Origin: Candidatus Izemoplasmatales bacterium
GTDB taxonomy: Bacteria; Bacillota_I; Bacilli_A; Izemoplasmatales; Hujiaoplasmataceae
Direction of reading: 5' to 3'
Assembly (NCBI GenBank): GCA_028694875.1
Contig: JAQVKB010000048.1
Coordinates: 1-7,488, forward strand
Length of the DNA: 7,488 nucleotides
In this document: in pieces, positions 1-5,235 of the stretch
How the letters are laid out: every line of letters starts with the position of its first letter
Numbering within the stretch: position 1 is the first letter of the stretch
Notes under the pieces: generated by a model
What the model saw: only the letters and a program-made list of their open reading frames with translations
Told to the model about the DNA's origin: nothing
Database searches by the model: none
Made by a program: the position numbers and the translations under genes

Positions 1-835
1 GAATCGTTCTTTGGCGCAATTTGAATTGATGTCCAATTATCGGTTCCATCGTCATGTGACGGGTGGTTCCGCGGTGGAAAGTGTTCAAGGTGTCGGTAAT
101 GGCCGTATCGCCGCTTATGTTAGTGCTCCAGGTAGTGCCGGTACTTTGGCGGCGGGAGACCATATCAAGAAAGTATTCCCCGAAGCCAAGATCGTCGCGT
201 TAGAACCATACGAATGTTCGACGCTTTCAACCGGGGGAAGAGGACAACACCGCATCGAAGGCATTGGCGATAAAATGTGTACGTTGATTCACAATGTCCT
301 AAATACCGATTTCATTGCGCTCATCAAAGATGATGACTCCGTTCGCGGACTTAAAATTATCAAAGATGGCACGAAGATTTTGATTGAAAATGGCGTCGAT
401 CCGAAAGTTGCCGAAAGCATGACGGAAATGTTTGGCGTTTCGGGACTCTGTAATATTATTGGCGCGATCAAAACCGCTAAATATTTGCGTCTTGGACCCG
501 ATGACAATGTGGTCACGATTGCGACCGATGGATTCGATCGATATGACTCCGTAATGGAAGATCTCAACCGACGTTATTTGGAAACCGAAGATTTCGTGCT
601 TCGTCGTTGGTTTATCGATGTTTTCCGTCGCACCGATATCGAAGATTTCTTTGATTATCGTTCCCAAGCGATGAAAGCAAAACTATTCGATCAAAAGGAA
701 AAAGACTGGTTGAAATTCGGATATTCTCAAGCTTATCTTGACGCGATGAAAACCGAAAAATTCTGGGATGACGAATATGCCAAAGTCCATCATTATGACG
801 AACTGATTCGAGCCAAGCGAGGAGAGAAGCAATGA
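1..835 (+). CDS. PLP-dependent cysteine synthase-like enzyme (fold type II), 3' part only
   Basis: C-terminal part of a fold-type II PLP enzyme. The frame is open from base 2, so the TTG at 11 is not a real start; the N-terminus with the PLP lysine lies outside the window. What is visible aligns in style with cysteine synthases: an NQF-like segment (AQFELMSN), a glycine/serine phosphate-binding loop APGSAGT about 40 residues in, an (I/A)VALEP strand, and the HRIEGIGDK segment matching H-x-I-Q/E-GIG of O-acetylserine sulfhydrylase. A charged C-terminal extension of about 80 residues, rich in D, F and K, goes beyond the minimal family. The TGA stop overlaps the ATG of the ygeY gene, so the two are translationally coupled. 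In E. coli the neighbour of ygeY/ygeW is ygeX (diaminopropionate ammonia-lyase), but the loops here look more like cysteine synthase. A lyase or beta-replacement reaction on a diamino or amino acid is inferred; the substrate is unknown. Confidence 0.85.
   Translation, partial: NRSLAQFELMSNYRFHRHVTGGSAVESVQGVGNGRIAAYVSAPGSAGTLAAGDHIKKVFPEAKIVALEPYECSTLSTGGRGQHRIEGIGDKMCTLIHNVLNTDFIALIKDDDSVRGLKIIKDGTKILIENGVDPKVAESMTEMFGVSGLCNIIGAIKTAKYLRLGPDDNVVTIATDGFDRYDSVMEDLNRRYLETEDFVLRRWFIDVFRRTDIEDFFDYRSQAMKAKLFDQKEKDWLKFGYSQAYLDAMKTEKFWDDEYAKVHHYDELIRAKRGEKQ
820..826 (+). promoter_or_regulatory. Shine-Dalgarno of ygeY
   Basis: AGGAGAG lies 5 bases before the ATG at 832. It sits inside the end of the preceding gene and supports the 4-bp overlap start (ATGA). 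Confidence 0.8.
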
Positions 836-2040
836 TCCCCTTTGAAAAGATATTAGAAAAAGCAGAAATGTATAAGTCCGACATCACCAAATTTCTTCGC
901 GATATGATTGCGATTCCTTCGGAATCTTGTGAAGAAGAAGGTGTAATCCGAAGAATTTCCGAAGAAATGCACAAAGTCGGTTTCGACGAAGTCACGATTG
1001 ATCCGATGGGAAACATCATCGGACGCATTGGTCATGGAAGCCATGTGATTGCGATGGATGCGCACATCGATACCGTAGGGATTGGTGAGAAAGCCAACTG
1101 GAACGTCGATCCCTATCAAGGAAAAGAAGATGAAGAAACCATATGGGGAAGAGGTGGTTCCGACCAAGAAGGCGGAATGGCTTCGATGGTGTATGCCGGT
1201 AAAATCATCAAAGACTTGCATCTCGAAGGAGATTATACCCTCCTCGTGACGGGAACCGTCCAAGAAGAGGATTGCGATGGCCTTTGCTGGCAATACATTT
1301 TGGAAGAAGACAAGATCAAACCCGAATTTGTCGTCATCACCGAACCCACTTCGTGCCGGATTTATCGTGGTCATCGTGGCCGGATGGAAATCAAAGTCAG
1401 TGTTCCAGGAATCTCCTGTCACGGAAGTGCACCTGAACGTGGAGACAATGCGATTTTCAAAATGGCACCGATCCTTCTCGAACTCCAAGAACTTCATCAA
1501 CGTTTGAAGTTTGACCCGTTCCTCGGAAAAGGAAGTTTGACAGTATCGGAAATCTTTTCTTCCAGTCCATCCCGTTGCGCTGTTGCGGACGGCTGCTGGA
1601 TCTCGATTGATCGTCGTTTGACCGCAGGGGAAACTTATCTTTCTGCGATTGCGGAAATCGAAAAATTGCCTTCGGTTCAAAAAGCCAAGGCCAAAGTGAC
1701 GATGTATGATTATTCTCGTCCTTCTTGGACAGGACTTGTCTATCCAACGCAATCGTATTTCCCAACATGGGTTCTACCCGAAGCTCATGATGTCACGCAA
1801 GCCACGGTATCGGCATATGAAGGCCTGTTCCAAGAAAAACCTGTCGTCGACAAATGGACCTTCTCGACGAATGCTGTCTCGATCATGGGTCGTTATGGAG
1901 TACCATGCATAGGATTTGGACCAGGGCATGAAGAAGAAGCCCACGCACCCAATGAACGCACGTTCAAATCCGAACTTGTCAAAGCCGCTGCCATGTACGC
2001 AGCCATTCCACTCAGTTATGTAGCAACCATACGCAAATAG
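832..2040 (+). CDS. ygeY: YgeY family M20 metallohydrolase (selenium/purine-cluster type)
   Basis: 402 aa, full length, the usual size of YgeY (about 400). It belongs to the M20 dinuclear-zinc amidohydrolases (ArgE/DapE/CPG2 type), cytoplasmic. Expected metal and catalytic residues are all present: H78-x-D80 in MDAHIDTVG, D111 in GRGGSDQEGG, the E145/E146 pair in VQEEDCDG, E171 in ITEPT, and H371 in EEEAHAPNE. The dimerisation domain starts near residue 180 and holds H197 in SCHGSAPERGDN. From memory, long blocks (SESCEE, QEEDCDGLCWQYI, SPSRCAVAD, VDKWTFSTN) are near-identical to E. coli YgeY. The start is the ATG in ATGA overlapping the upstream stop. The family sits in clusters with YgeW, diaminopropionate-type lyases and molybdenum hydroxylases involved in anaerobic purine/urate breakdown. 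Cleavage of a carbamoyl, formyl or amide intermediate is inferred, not shown. Confidence 0.95.
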   Translation: MIPFEKILEKAEMYKSDITKFLRDMIAIPSESCEEEGVIRRISEEMHKVGFDEVTIDPMGNIIGRIGHGSHVIAMDAHIDTVGIGEKANWNVDPYQGKEDEETIWGRGGSDQEGGMASMVYAGKIIKDLHLEGDYTLLVTGTVQEEDCDGLCWQYILEEDKIKPEFVVITEPTSCRIYRGHRGRMEIKVSVPGISCHGSAPERGDNAIFKMAPILLELQELHQRLKFDPFLGKGSLTVSEIFSSSPSRCAVADGCWISIDRRLTAGETYLSAIAEIEKLPSVQKAKAKVTMYDYSRPSWTGLVYPTQSYFPTWVLPEAHDVTQATVSAYEGLFQEKPVVDKWTFSTNAVSIMGRYGVPCIGFGPGHEEEAHAPNERTFKSELVKAAAMYAAIPLSYVATIRK

Positions 2041-2043
2041 GCG

Positions 2044-2050
2044 AAGGAGA
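2044..2050 (+). promoter_or_regulatory. Shine-Dalgarno of ygeW
   Basis: AAGGAGA lies 5 bases before the ATG at 2056 in the 15-base gap after ygeY. It fixes the start and argues for a single transcript. Confidence 0.8.
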
Positions 2051-2055
2051 AAAAT

Positions 2056-3039
2056 ATGGAACCATTATTCAAAGGAAAGCATTTTATTACACTCGAAGAG
2101 TGGACAAAACCAGAAATCGACAAATTGTTGGAAGTCTCCAAACAATTAAAGTCCGATTTTTTGAACAATGTCCCCACCCCGTATTTGACGAACAAAACCG
2201 CATTTTTGATGTTCTTTGAGCAATCGACCAGAACCCGTAATTCAATGGAAGCCGGACTGGCGCACCTCGGTGGCCATGGTGTCTTTTTGGATACCTCGAA
2301 CATGCAAATCTCGCATGGCGAATCGGCCAAAGATACAGCCACGATTCTTTCGTCCTATGGACATGGAATTGCATGCAGAAACTGCTTCTGGGGCATTGGT
2401 AACAAGTACCTTCGCGAAATGGCCGCCAATTCAAGCGTTCCGATCATGAATTTGCAAGATGATTTGTATCATCCCATGCAAGGCCTTGCGGACTTGATGA
2501 CGATTCAAGAAGTCTTCCCTGACAAAAAGCATGTCAAAGTCTCGATTATCTGGGCGTATGCGACCAGCCATAAAAAGCCGATTAGTGTTCCGCTCACGCA
2601 AATTCTCTTGTTCCCGAGATATGCGATGGATGTTACTTTAGCGTATCCTCTTGGTTATGACCTTCCGGATTGGGCCGTCGAAAAAGCGAAGAAGAACGCC
2701 GCTGAAAACGGGGGTTCCTTCCGCATTACCCATGACATGGAAGAAGCCTACCGTGGCGCCGACATCGTGATCCCGAAGAACTGGGGTTCTTGGGTGAATA
2801 ACCAATCGACTGCCGTCGTCGATGACCTACTCCAAAGTTACAAAGGTTGGAAGTGCACCGAAGAGATGATCGCTCTTGCCAATCCTGATGTCAAGTACAT
2901 GCATGCCCTTCCTGCGGATCGTGGCAATGAAGTTGTCGATTCTGTCATCGATGGCGTTCATTCGATCGTGTATCAAGAAGCGGAAAATCGTCTCCATACT
3001 GCCAAAGCCGTCATGGCAATGACCATGGGGAATAAATAG
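2056..3039 (+). CDS. ygeW: YgeW-type knotted carbamoyltransferase
   Basis: 327 aa, aspartate/ornithine carbamoyltransferase superfamily, cytoplasmic, probably trimeric as is usual for the family. The carbamoyl-phosphate motif S57-T-R-T-R61 and H139-P-M-Q142 are present; the second-domain motif reads H283-A-L-P-A-D. The stretch WAYATSHKKPISVP followed by PRYAMDVTLAYP (about 166-198) resembles the knotted subgroup (YgeW, acetylornithine and succinylornithine carbamoyltransferases). The SMG ornithine loop is absent (KNWGSW at 241-246), so this is not argF. It is shorter than E. coli YgeW (about 396 aa as remembered), missing an N-terminal extension, an insertion before the CTEEM segment and a C-terminal tail. 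A284 replaces the Cys of HCLP. Expected role: carbamoyl transfer to or from a purine-breakdown intermediate, possibly running toward carbamoyl phosphate for ATP synthesis by carbamate kinase; the substrate is unknown. Last gene before a terminator. Confidence 0.88.
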   Translation: MEPLFKGKHFITLEEWTKPEIDKLLEVSKQLKSDFLNNVPTPYLTNKTAFLMFFEQSTRTRNSMEAGLAHLGGHGVFLDTSNMQISHGESAKDTATILSSYGHGIACRNCFWGIGNKYLREMAANSSVPIMNLQDDLYHPMQGLADLMTIQEVFPDKKHVKVSIIWAYATSHKKPISVPLTQILLFPRYAMDVTLAYPLGYDLPDWAVEKAKKNAAENGGSFRITHDMEEAYRGADIVIPKNWGSWVNNQSTAVVDDLLQSYKGWKCTEEMIALANPDVKYMHALPADRGNEVVDSVIDGVHSIVYQEAENRLHTAKAVMAMTMGNK

Positions 3040-3048
3040 ATAAAAAAT

Positions 3049-3071
3049 AAAGGCCGATCGATCGGCCTTTT
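3049..3071 (+). terminator. Intrinsic terminator after ygeW (perfect palindrome, short T-run)
   Basis: A perfect 22-base palindrome with half-site AAAGGCCGATC centred at 3059/3060, about 9 bp of usable stem and a TCGA loop, followed by only TTTT (3068-3071) and then GCG. The minus-strand side carries a longer T-rich run. Termination in the plus direction is probably partial. Confidence 0.75.
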
Positions 3072-3088
3072 GCGAAAGTTGGTGGGTT

Positions 3089-3613
3089 ATGCGCGTCTTT
3101 TTTGCTTTACTACCGGATGAGAACACGAAGGCGAAGCTCATCCGTAAAATGAGACAAATCGAACAATCCGGCTATGTCGGACGTTTTACGTTGCGCGATA
3201 ATCTGCATGTGACCGTCGAGTTTATCGGCGAGGTCGAACCTGCCACGCTCTCGACATTGGAAACGGTGCTTGAAGGGATTCAACACAAACCAATGACGGT
3301 TCAAACCGATCATTTTGGGTTCTTTCAGACCAAAGGCAGCAATGCAGTCTTAGCACTTCACCTTGTCAATCAGGAGGATCTTTCGAACCTCAATGCCTTA
3401 CTTCGAGCAGCACTTTTAGAAGTGGGAATCCCCTTTCAAGATCGTCCTTATTCGCCCCATTTGACGTTGGCAAGGCACTTCATCAAGGATGATTTTGATG
3501 TGTCGGAACCGTTTCGGTTGACGATGACCTTTTCCAAACTATCATTGATGGAGAGCAAGCAATCTGGTGGGGTATTGACCTACATTGAACGAAAATCAAT
3601 CGCTTTCGAATAA
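3089..3613 (+). CDS. thpR: RNA 2',3'-cyclic phosphodiesterase, 2H family (LigT/ThpR)
   Basis: 174 aa, the standard length of ThpR. Two H-x-T catalytic motifs define the 2H phosphoesterase fold: H40-V-T42 in NLHVTVEFIG and H124-L-T126-L in SPHLTLAR, with the typical opening MRVFFALLPDE and the PYSPH lead-in. The enzyme hydrolyses 2',3'-cyclic phosphate RNA ends to 2'-phosphates and can ligate tRNA halves through 2'-5' bonds in vitro; the physiological role is unsettled. The start ATG has a modest GGTGGG site at 3081-3086 and lies only 17 bases after the ygeW hairpin, leaving almost no space for a promoter. Expression probably depends on read-through, or on a weak promoter inside or before the palindrome. 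It ends at a terminator shared with the convergent deaminase gene. Confidence 0.93.
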   Translation: MRVFFALLPDENTKAKLIRKMRQIEQSGYVGRFTLRDNLHVTVEFIGEVEPATLSTLETVLEGIQHKPMTVQTDHFGFFQTKGSNAVLALHLVNQEDLSNLNALLRAALLEVGIPFQDRPYSPHLTLARHFIKDDFDVSEPFRLTMTFSKLSLMESKQSGGVLTYIERKSIAFE

Positions 3614-3645
3614 AAAAAACCGCCACGGCGGTTTCTTTTATTTTA
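3612..3645. terminator. Bidirectional terminator between thpR and guaD
   Basis: Stem AAACCGCC / GGCGGTTT (3617-3624 and 3627-3634), folding with a CACG loop. On the plus strand it is followed by TTTCTTTTATTTT. On the minus strand the A-run at 3612-3619 becomes an eight-T tract. It serves both convergent genes. Confidence 0.9.
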
Positions 3646-3675
3646 TCGCGAAATATGGCGGTTTACCAAGAATCT

Positions 3676-4155
3676 CTAATAGAGTTCCTTGGCTTTGTCT
3701 TCATACTCTTGAAACAACGTCAAGCAGGCATCACGGTGTTTCTCCGTGAGAGACAGGATTTCACCATTCGTACGACCGGATTCGATGAATCGATAGATGA
3801 AGTCATCTCGAAATCCAATCGCTTCCGCGTCGGTGGCGCGACAACCGTAAATGACGGTTTTGATGTTGGCCCAAATGATCGCGCCAAGGCACATCGGGCA
3901 AGGGTAGGCTGTCGTATAGAGCGTACATCCTGTCAGGTCATGGGTCCCGAGTTGGGCACTGGCTTTCCGAATTGCGTTGATTTCCGCATGGGCGGTGGCA
4001 TCATGATCTTTTAATACCGAGTTGCTGGCGACGGCGATGAGGTTGCCGTCGTGGTCGACAATCGCGGCACCAAAGGGTCCGCCGATGTCTTGATTCATCG
4101 TTGTTCTTGCTTGTTCAATGGCTTGGTTCATGATGTCTTCTGGTTTGTTTTTCAT
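3676..4155 (-). CDS. guaD: Guanine deaminase, cytidine-deaminase-fold (GuaD type)
   Basis: 159 aa (B. subtilis GuaD is 156), cytoplasmic zinc hydrolase converting guanine to xanthine plus ammonia. The zinc motifs are H56-A-E58 in ATAHAEINAIRKA and P85-C86-P-M-C89 in YPCPMCLGAIIWA. N45, the GGPFGAAIV strand, and IGFRDDFIY (D117, aligning with the active-site Asp of B. subtilis GuaD) favour GuaD over TadA. The C-terminus KAKELY resembles the Tyr-ending tail that closes the partner active site in the domain-swapped B. subtilis dimer. Tyr84 replaces the more common Glu before PCPMC. The start is supported by AAAGGAT (complement 4164-4170), 8 bases upstream. It is monocistronic, with its own promoter and a strong terminator. 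Another nucleobase or nucleoside substrate remains possible. Xanthine production would link it to the YgeY/YgeW genes. Confidence 0.85.
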   Translation of the reverse strand: MKNKPEDIMNQAIEQARTTMNQDIGGPFGAAIVDHDGNLIAVASNSVLKDHDATAHAEINAIRKASAQLGTHDLTGCTLYTTAYPCPMCLGAIIWANIKTVIYGCRATDAEAIGFRDDFIYRFIESGRTNGEILSLTEKHRDACLTLFQEYEDKAKELY

Positions 4156-4178
4156 GAAGTATCATCCTTTCATCGCAT

Positions 4179-4198
4179 GAACATTATAAATGATGTTC
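4179..4198. repeat. Inverted repeat GAACAT-N8-ATGTTC over the guaD -10
   Basis: Six-base arms at 4179-4184 and 4193-4198, centred on the guaD -10. The nine bases CATGAACAT (4176-4184) recur inverted as ATGTTCATG at 4264-4272, next to the exoA -10. TGATGTTC occurs directly at 4191-4198 and 4262-4269. It is a possible operator; no known regulator is recognised. Confidence 0.4.
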
Positions 4199-4211
4199 GC
4201 GAGATTGTCTA
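4183..4211 (-). promoter_or_regulatory. guaD promoter (sigma-A type)
   Basis: Reading the minus strand: -35 TAGACA (complement 4206-4211), exactly 17 bases, then a perfect -10 TATAAT (complement 4183-4188). The predicted start near 4176 gives a leader of about 20 bases carrying the AAAGGAT ribosome site. Confidence 0.8.
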
Positions 4212-4250
4212 TTCGTTCCGGGAAAATAGGACTTGAAAAAGGCATCATTT

Positions 4251-4279
4251 TTCGAGATTGATGATGTTCATGTTATAAT
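4251..4279 (+). promoter_or_regulatory. exoA promoter, extended -10
   Basis: TGTTATAAT at 4271-4279 is an extended -10 (TGn plus a perfect TATAAT). At 17-bp spacing the -35 is poor (TTCGAG, 4251-4256), as is common with extended -10 promoters. The predicted start near 4285-4287 leaves a leader of about 12 bases. Confidence 0.75.
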
Positions 4280-4285
4280 GAATTC

Positions 4286-4293
4286 AGAGGTGG
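4286..4293 (+). promoter_or_regulatory. Shine-Dalgarno of exoA
   Basis: AGAGGTGG ends 4 bases before the ATG at 4298, probably at the very 5' end of the transcript. Confidence 0.7.
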
Positions 4294-4297
4294 TACG

Positions 4298-5050
4298 ATG
4301 AAAATAATCTCATGGAACGTCAATGGATTACGGGCTGTCTGGAAAAAAGGATTTGAAACATTCTTACAGGAACAATCTCCAGATATTCTTGCGGTTCAAG
4401 AAACCAAGATGAAGCAAGTTCAAAAAGACTTCTCGTTTGGCGACTATTTCGAATATTGGAATGAGGCCGAGAAAGCAGGATACTCTGGCACACTCATCCT
4501 TACCAAAGAAGAACCACTCCAGGTCCTCTATGGGATTGGCGATGGACTATACAATGATGAAGGAAGAGTCATCACACTTGAATATGAAGATTTCTATTTT
4601 GTGAATGCCTATGTTCCCAATGCAAAGCGCGATTTGTCTCGAATCCCGTATCGAATGACATTTGAGGATCATATGCGTGCCTATTTGTTGGAACTCGATG
4701 AATCCAAACCTGTCATCTATACGGGCGATTTCAATGTGGCTCATCAAGAGATCGACTTGACCTATCCCAAACAAAACCGTGGGAATGCGGGATTCACCGA
4801 CGAAGAACGTGCCAAGATGACGGAACTTCTGGAAGCTGGATTTATCGATACGTACCGGATGCTTTACCCGACGAAGATTGGATATACATGGTGGTCCTAT
4901 ATGTTTGATTCGCGAAAGAACAATGTCGGATGGAGAATTGATTATTTTGTCATATCGGAGCGACTTCGTTCGCAAATCAAGGATAGTTTGATTCTTTCTG
5001 AAGTGGAAGGAAGCGACCATTGTCCGATTGTTCTGGATGTCTCGATTTGA
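4298..5050 (+). CDS. exoA: Exodeoxyribonuclease III / AP endonuclease (ExoA/XthA family)
   Basis: 250 aa, the usual length of the bacterial ExoIII/ExoA group. A Mg-dependent enzyme that cuts 5' to abasic sites and trims 3' ends in base excision repair; cytoplasmic. All catalytic residues of the exonuclease-endonuclease-phosphatase fold are visible: N7 in SWNVNGLRA, E35 in VQETK, Y105 in NAYVPNA, D144 and N146 in GDFNVAH, D215 in GWRIDYF, and the D240-H241 pair in GSDHCPI. The aromatic minor-groove segment GYTWWSY is at 195-201. It has its own promoter and terminator, so it is monocistronic and divergent from guaD. No damage-response (LexA-type) box is visible. Nothing suggests loss of activity. 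Confidence 0.97.
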   Translation: MKIISWNVNGLRAVWKKGFETFLQEQSPDILAVQETKMKQVQKDFSFGDYFEYWNEAEKAGYSGTLILTKEEPLQVLYGIGDGLYNDEGRVITLEYEDFYFVNAYVPNAKRDLSRIPYRMTFEDHMRAYLLELDESKPVIYTGDFNVAHQEIDLTYPKQNRGNAGFTDEERAKMTELLEAGFIDTYRMLYPTKIGYTWWSYMFDSRKNNVGWRIDYFVISERLRSQIKDSLILSEVEGSDHCPIVLDVSI

Positions 5051-5077
5051 GCCCTTTTTTGAAGGGCTTTTTCTTTT
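5050..5077 (+). terminator. Intrinsic terminator of exoA
   Basis: Stem AGCCCTT (5050-5056) / AAGGGCT (5062-5068) with loop TTTTG, then TTTTCTTTT. The first stem base is the last base of the TGA stop. Confidence 0.9.
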
Positions 5078-5097
5078 GAACGAGAATGGGATGTGAT

Positions 5098-5111
5098 CAT
5101 TTGATCAAATG
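5098..5111. repeat. 14-base perfect palindrome CATTTGATCAAATG
   Basis: It lies in the 161-base gap between the exoA terminator and the traX promoter, about 100 bases upstream of traX. It has two overlapping-register TGATCA words seven bases apart (5095 and 5102). It lacks a T-run, so it is not a terminator. It may be a binding site or chance. The rest of this gap (5112-5178) shows nothing recognisable. Confidence 0.35.
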
Positions 5112-5178
5112 GTGGAACTCAAGGATTGTGTTCTTTCTGACAAGTAAACTTTGTTTCTGGGCGTGACGACATGCGTTC

Positions 5179-5207
5179 TTCCAATTTGAGGTTTCTCATG
5201 ATATACT
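5179..5207 (+). promoter_or_regulatory. traX-nnr promoter, extended -10
   Basis: TGATATACT at 5199-5207 is an extended -10 (TGn plus TATACT). The -35 at 17-bp spacing is weak (TTCCAA, 5179-5184). Transcription is predicted to start near 5213-5215, which places the ATG at 5212 at or before the start point and favours the ATG at 5236. Confidence 0.65.
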
Positions 5208-5215
5208 TATCATGA
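5196..5215. repeat. 20-base inverted repeat around the traX -10 (possible operator)
   Basis: Arms TCATGATA (5196-5203) and TATCATGA (5208-5215) are perfect eight-base inverted copies separated by TACT. The -10 hexamer lies across the centre, so a dimeric regulator bound here would block polymerase. Confidence 0.45.
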
Positions 5216-5222
5216 AATCATT

Positions 5223-5230
5223 GAGGAGGA
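5223..5230 (+). promoter_or_regulatory. Shine-Dalgarno deciding the traX start
   Basis: GAGGAGGA is near-consensus and ends 5 bases before the ATG at 5236. The in-frame upstream ATG at 5212 has no such site. Confidence 0.85.
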
Positions 5231-5235
5231 CCGTC

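Noticed and set aside
11..13. TTG as start codon of the first gene
   Set aside because: The frame stays open to the window edge, and the family requires about 150 more N-terminal residues including the PLP lysine, so the gene is simply cut.
853..1752. 299-codon open frame antisense to ygeY
   Set aside because: It lies wholly inside a well-supported gene with intact M20 motifs. The translation is low-complexity in character (rich in F, R, H) with no recognisable domain, and there is no ribosome site.
2056..3039. Ornithine carbamoyltransferase (argF/arcB)
   Set aside because: There is no SMG ornithine loop, the knot-type proline segment is present, and the neighbour is YgeY.
3655..4014. Open frame antisense to the guanine deaminase gene
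   Set aside because: It is the shadow of a gene with clear zinc motifs, and its product shows no family features.
3676..4155. tRNA adenosine deaminase TadA
   Set aside because: The GGPFGA strand, the GFRDDFIY segment and the Tyr-ending tail match GuaD better than TadA.
4179..4198. LexA (SOS) box near exoA
   Set aside because: The GAAC and GTTC words are 12 bases apart rather than the 4 required for the Gram-positive LexA site.
5086..5166. 26-codon open frame between exoA and traX
   Set aside because: There is no ribosome site and no recognisable features, and it starts just after the exoA terminator. Most likely chance.
5112..5195. Riboswitch or small RNA in the traX upstream region
   Set aside because: There is no recognisable aptamer core or terminator hairpin, and the likely promoter lies downstream of this stretch.
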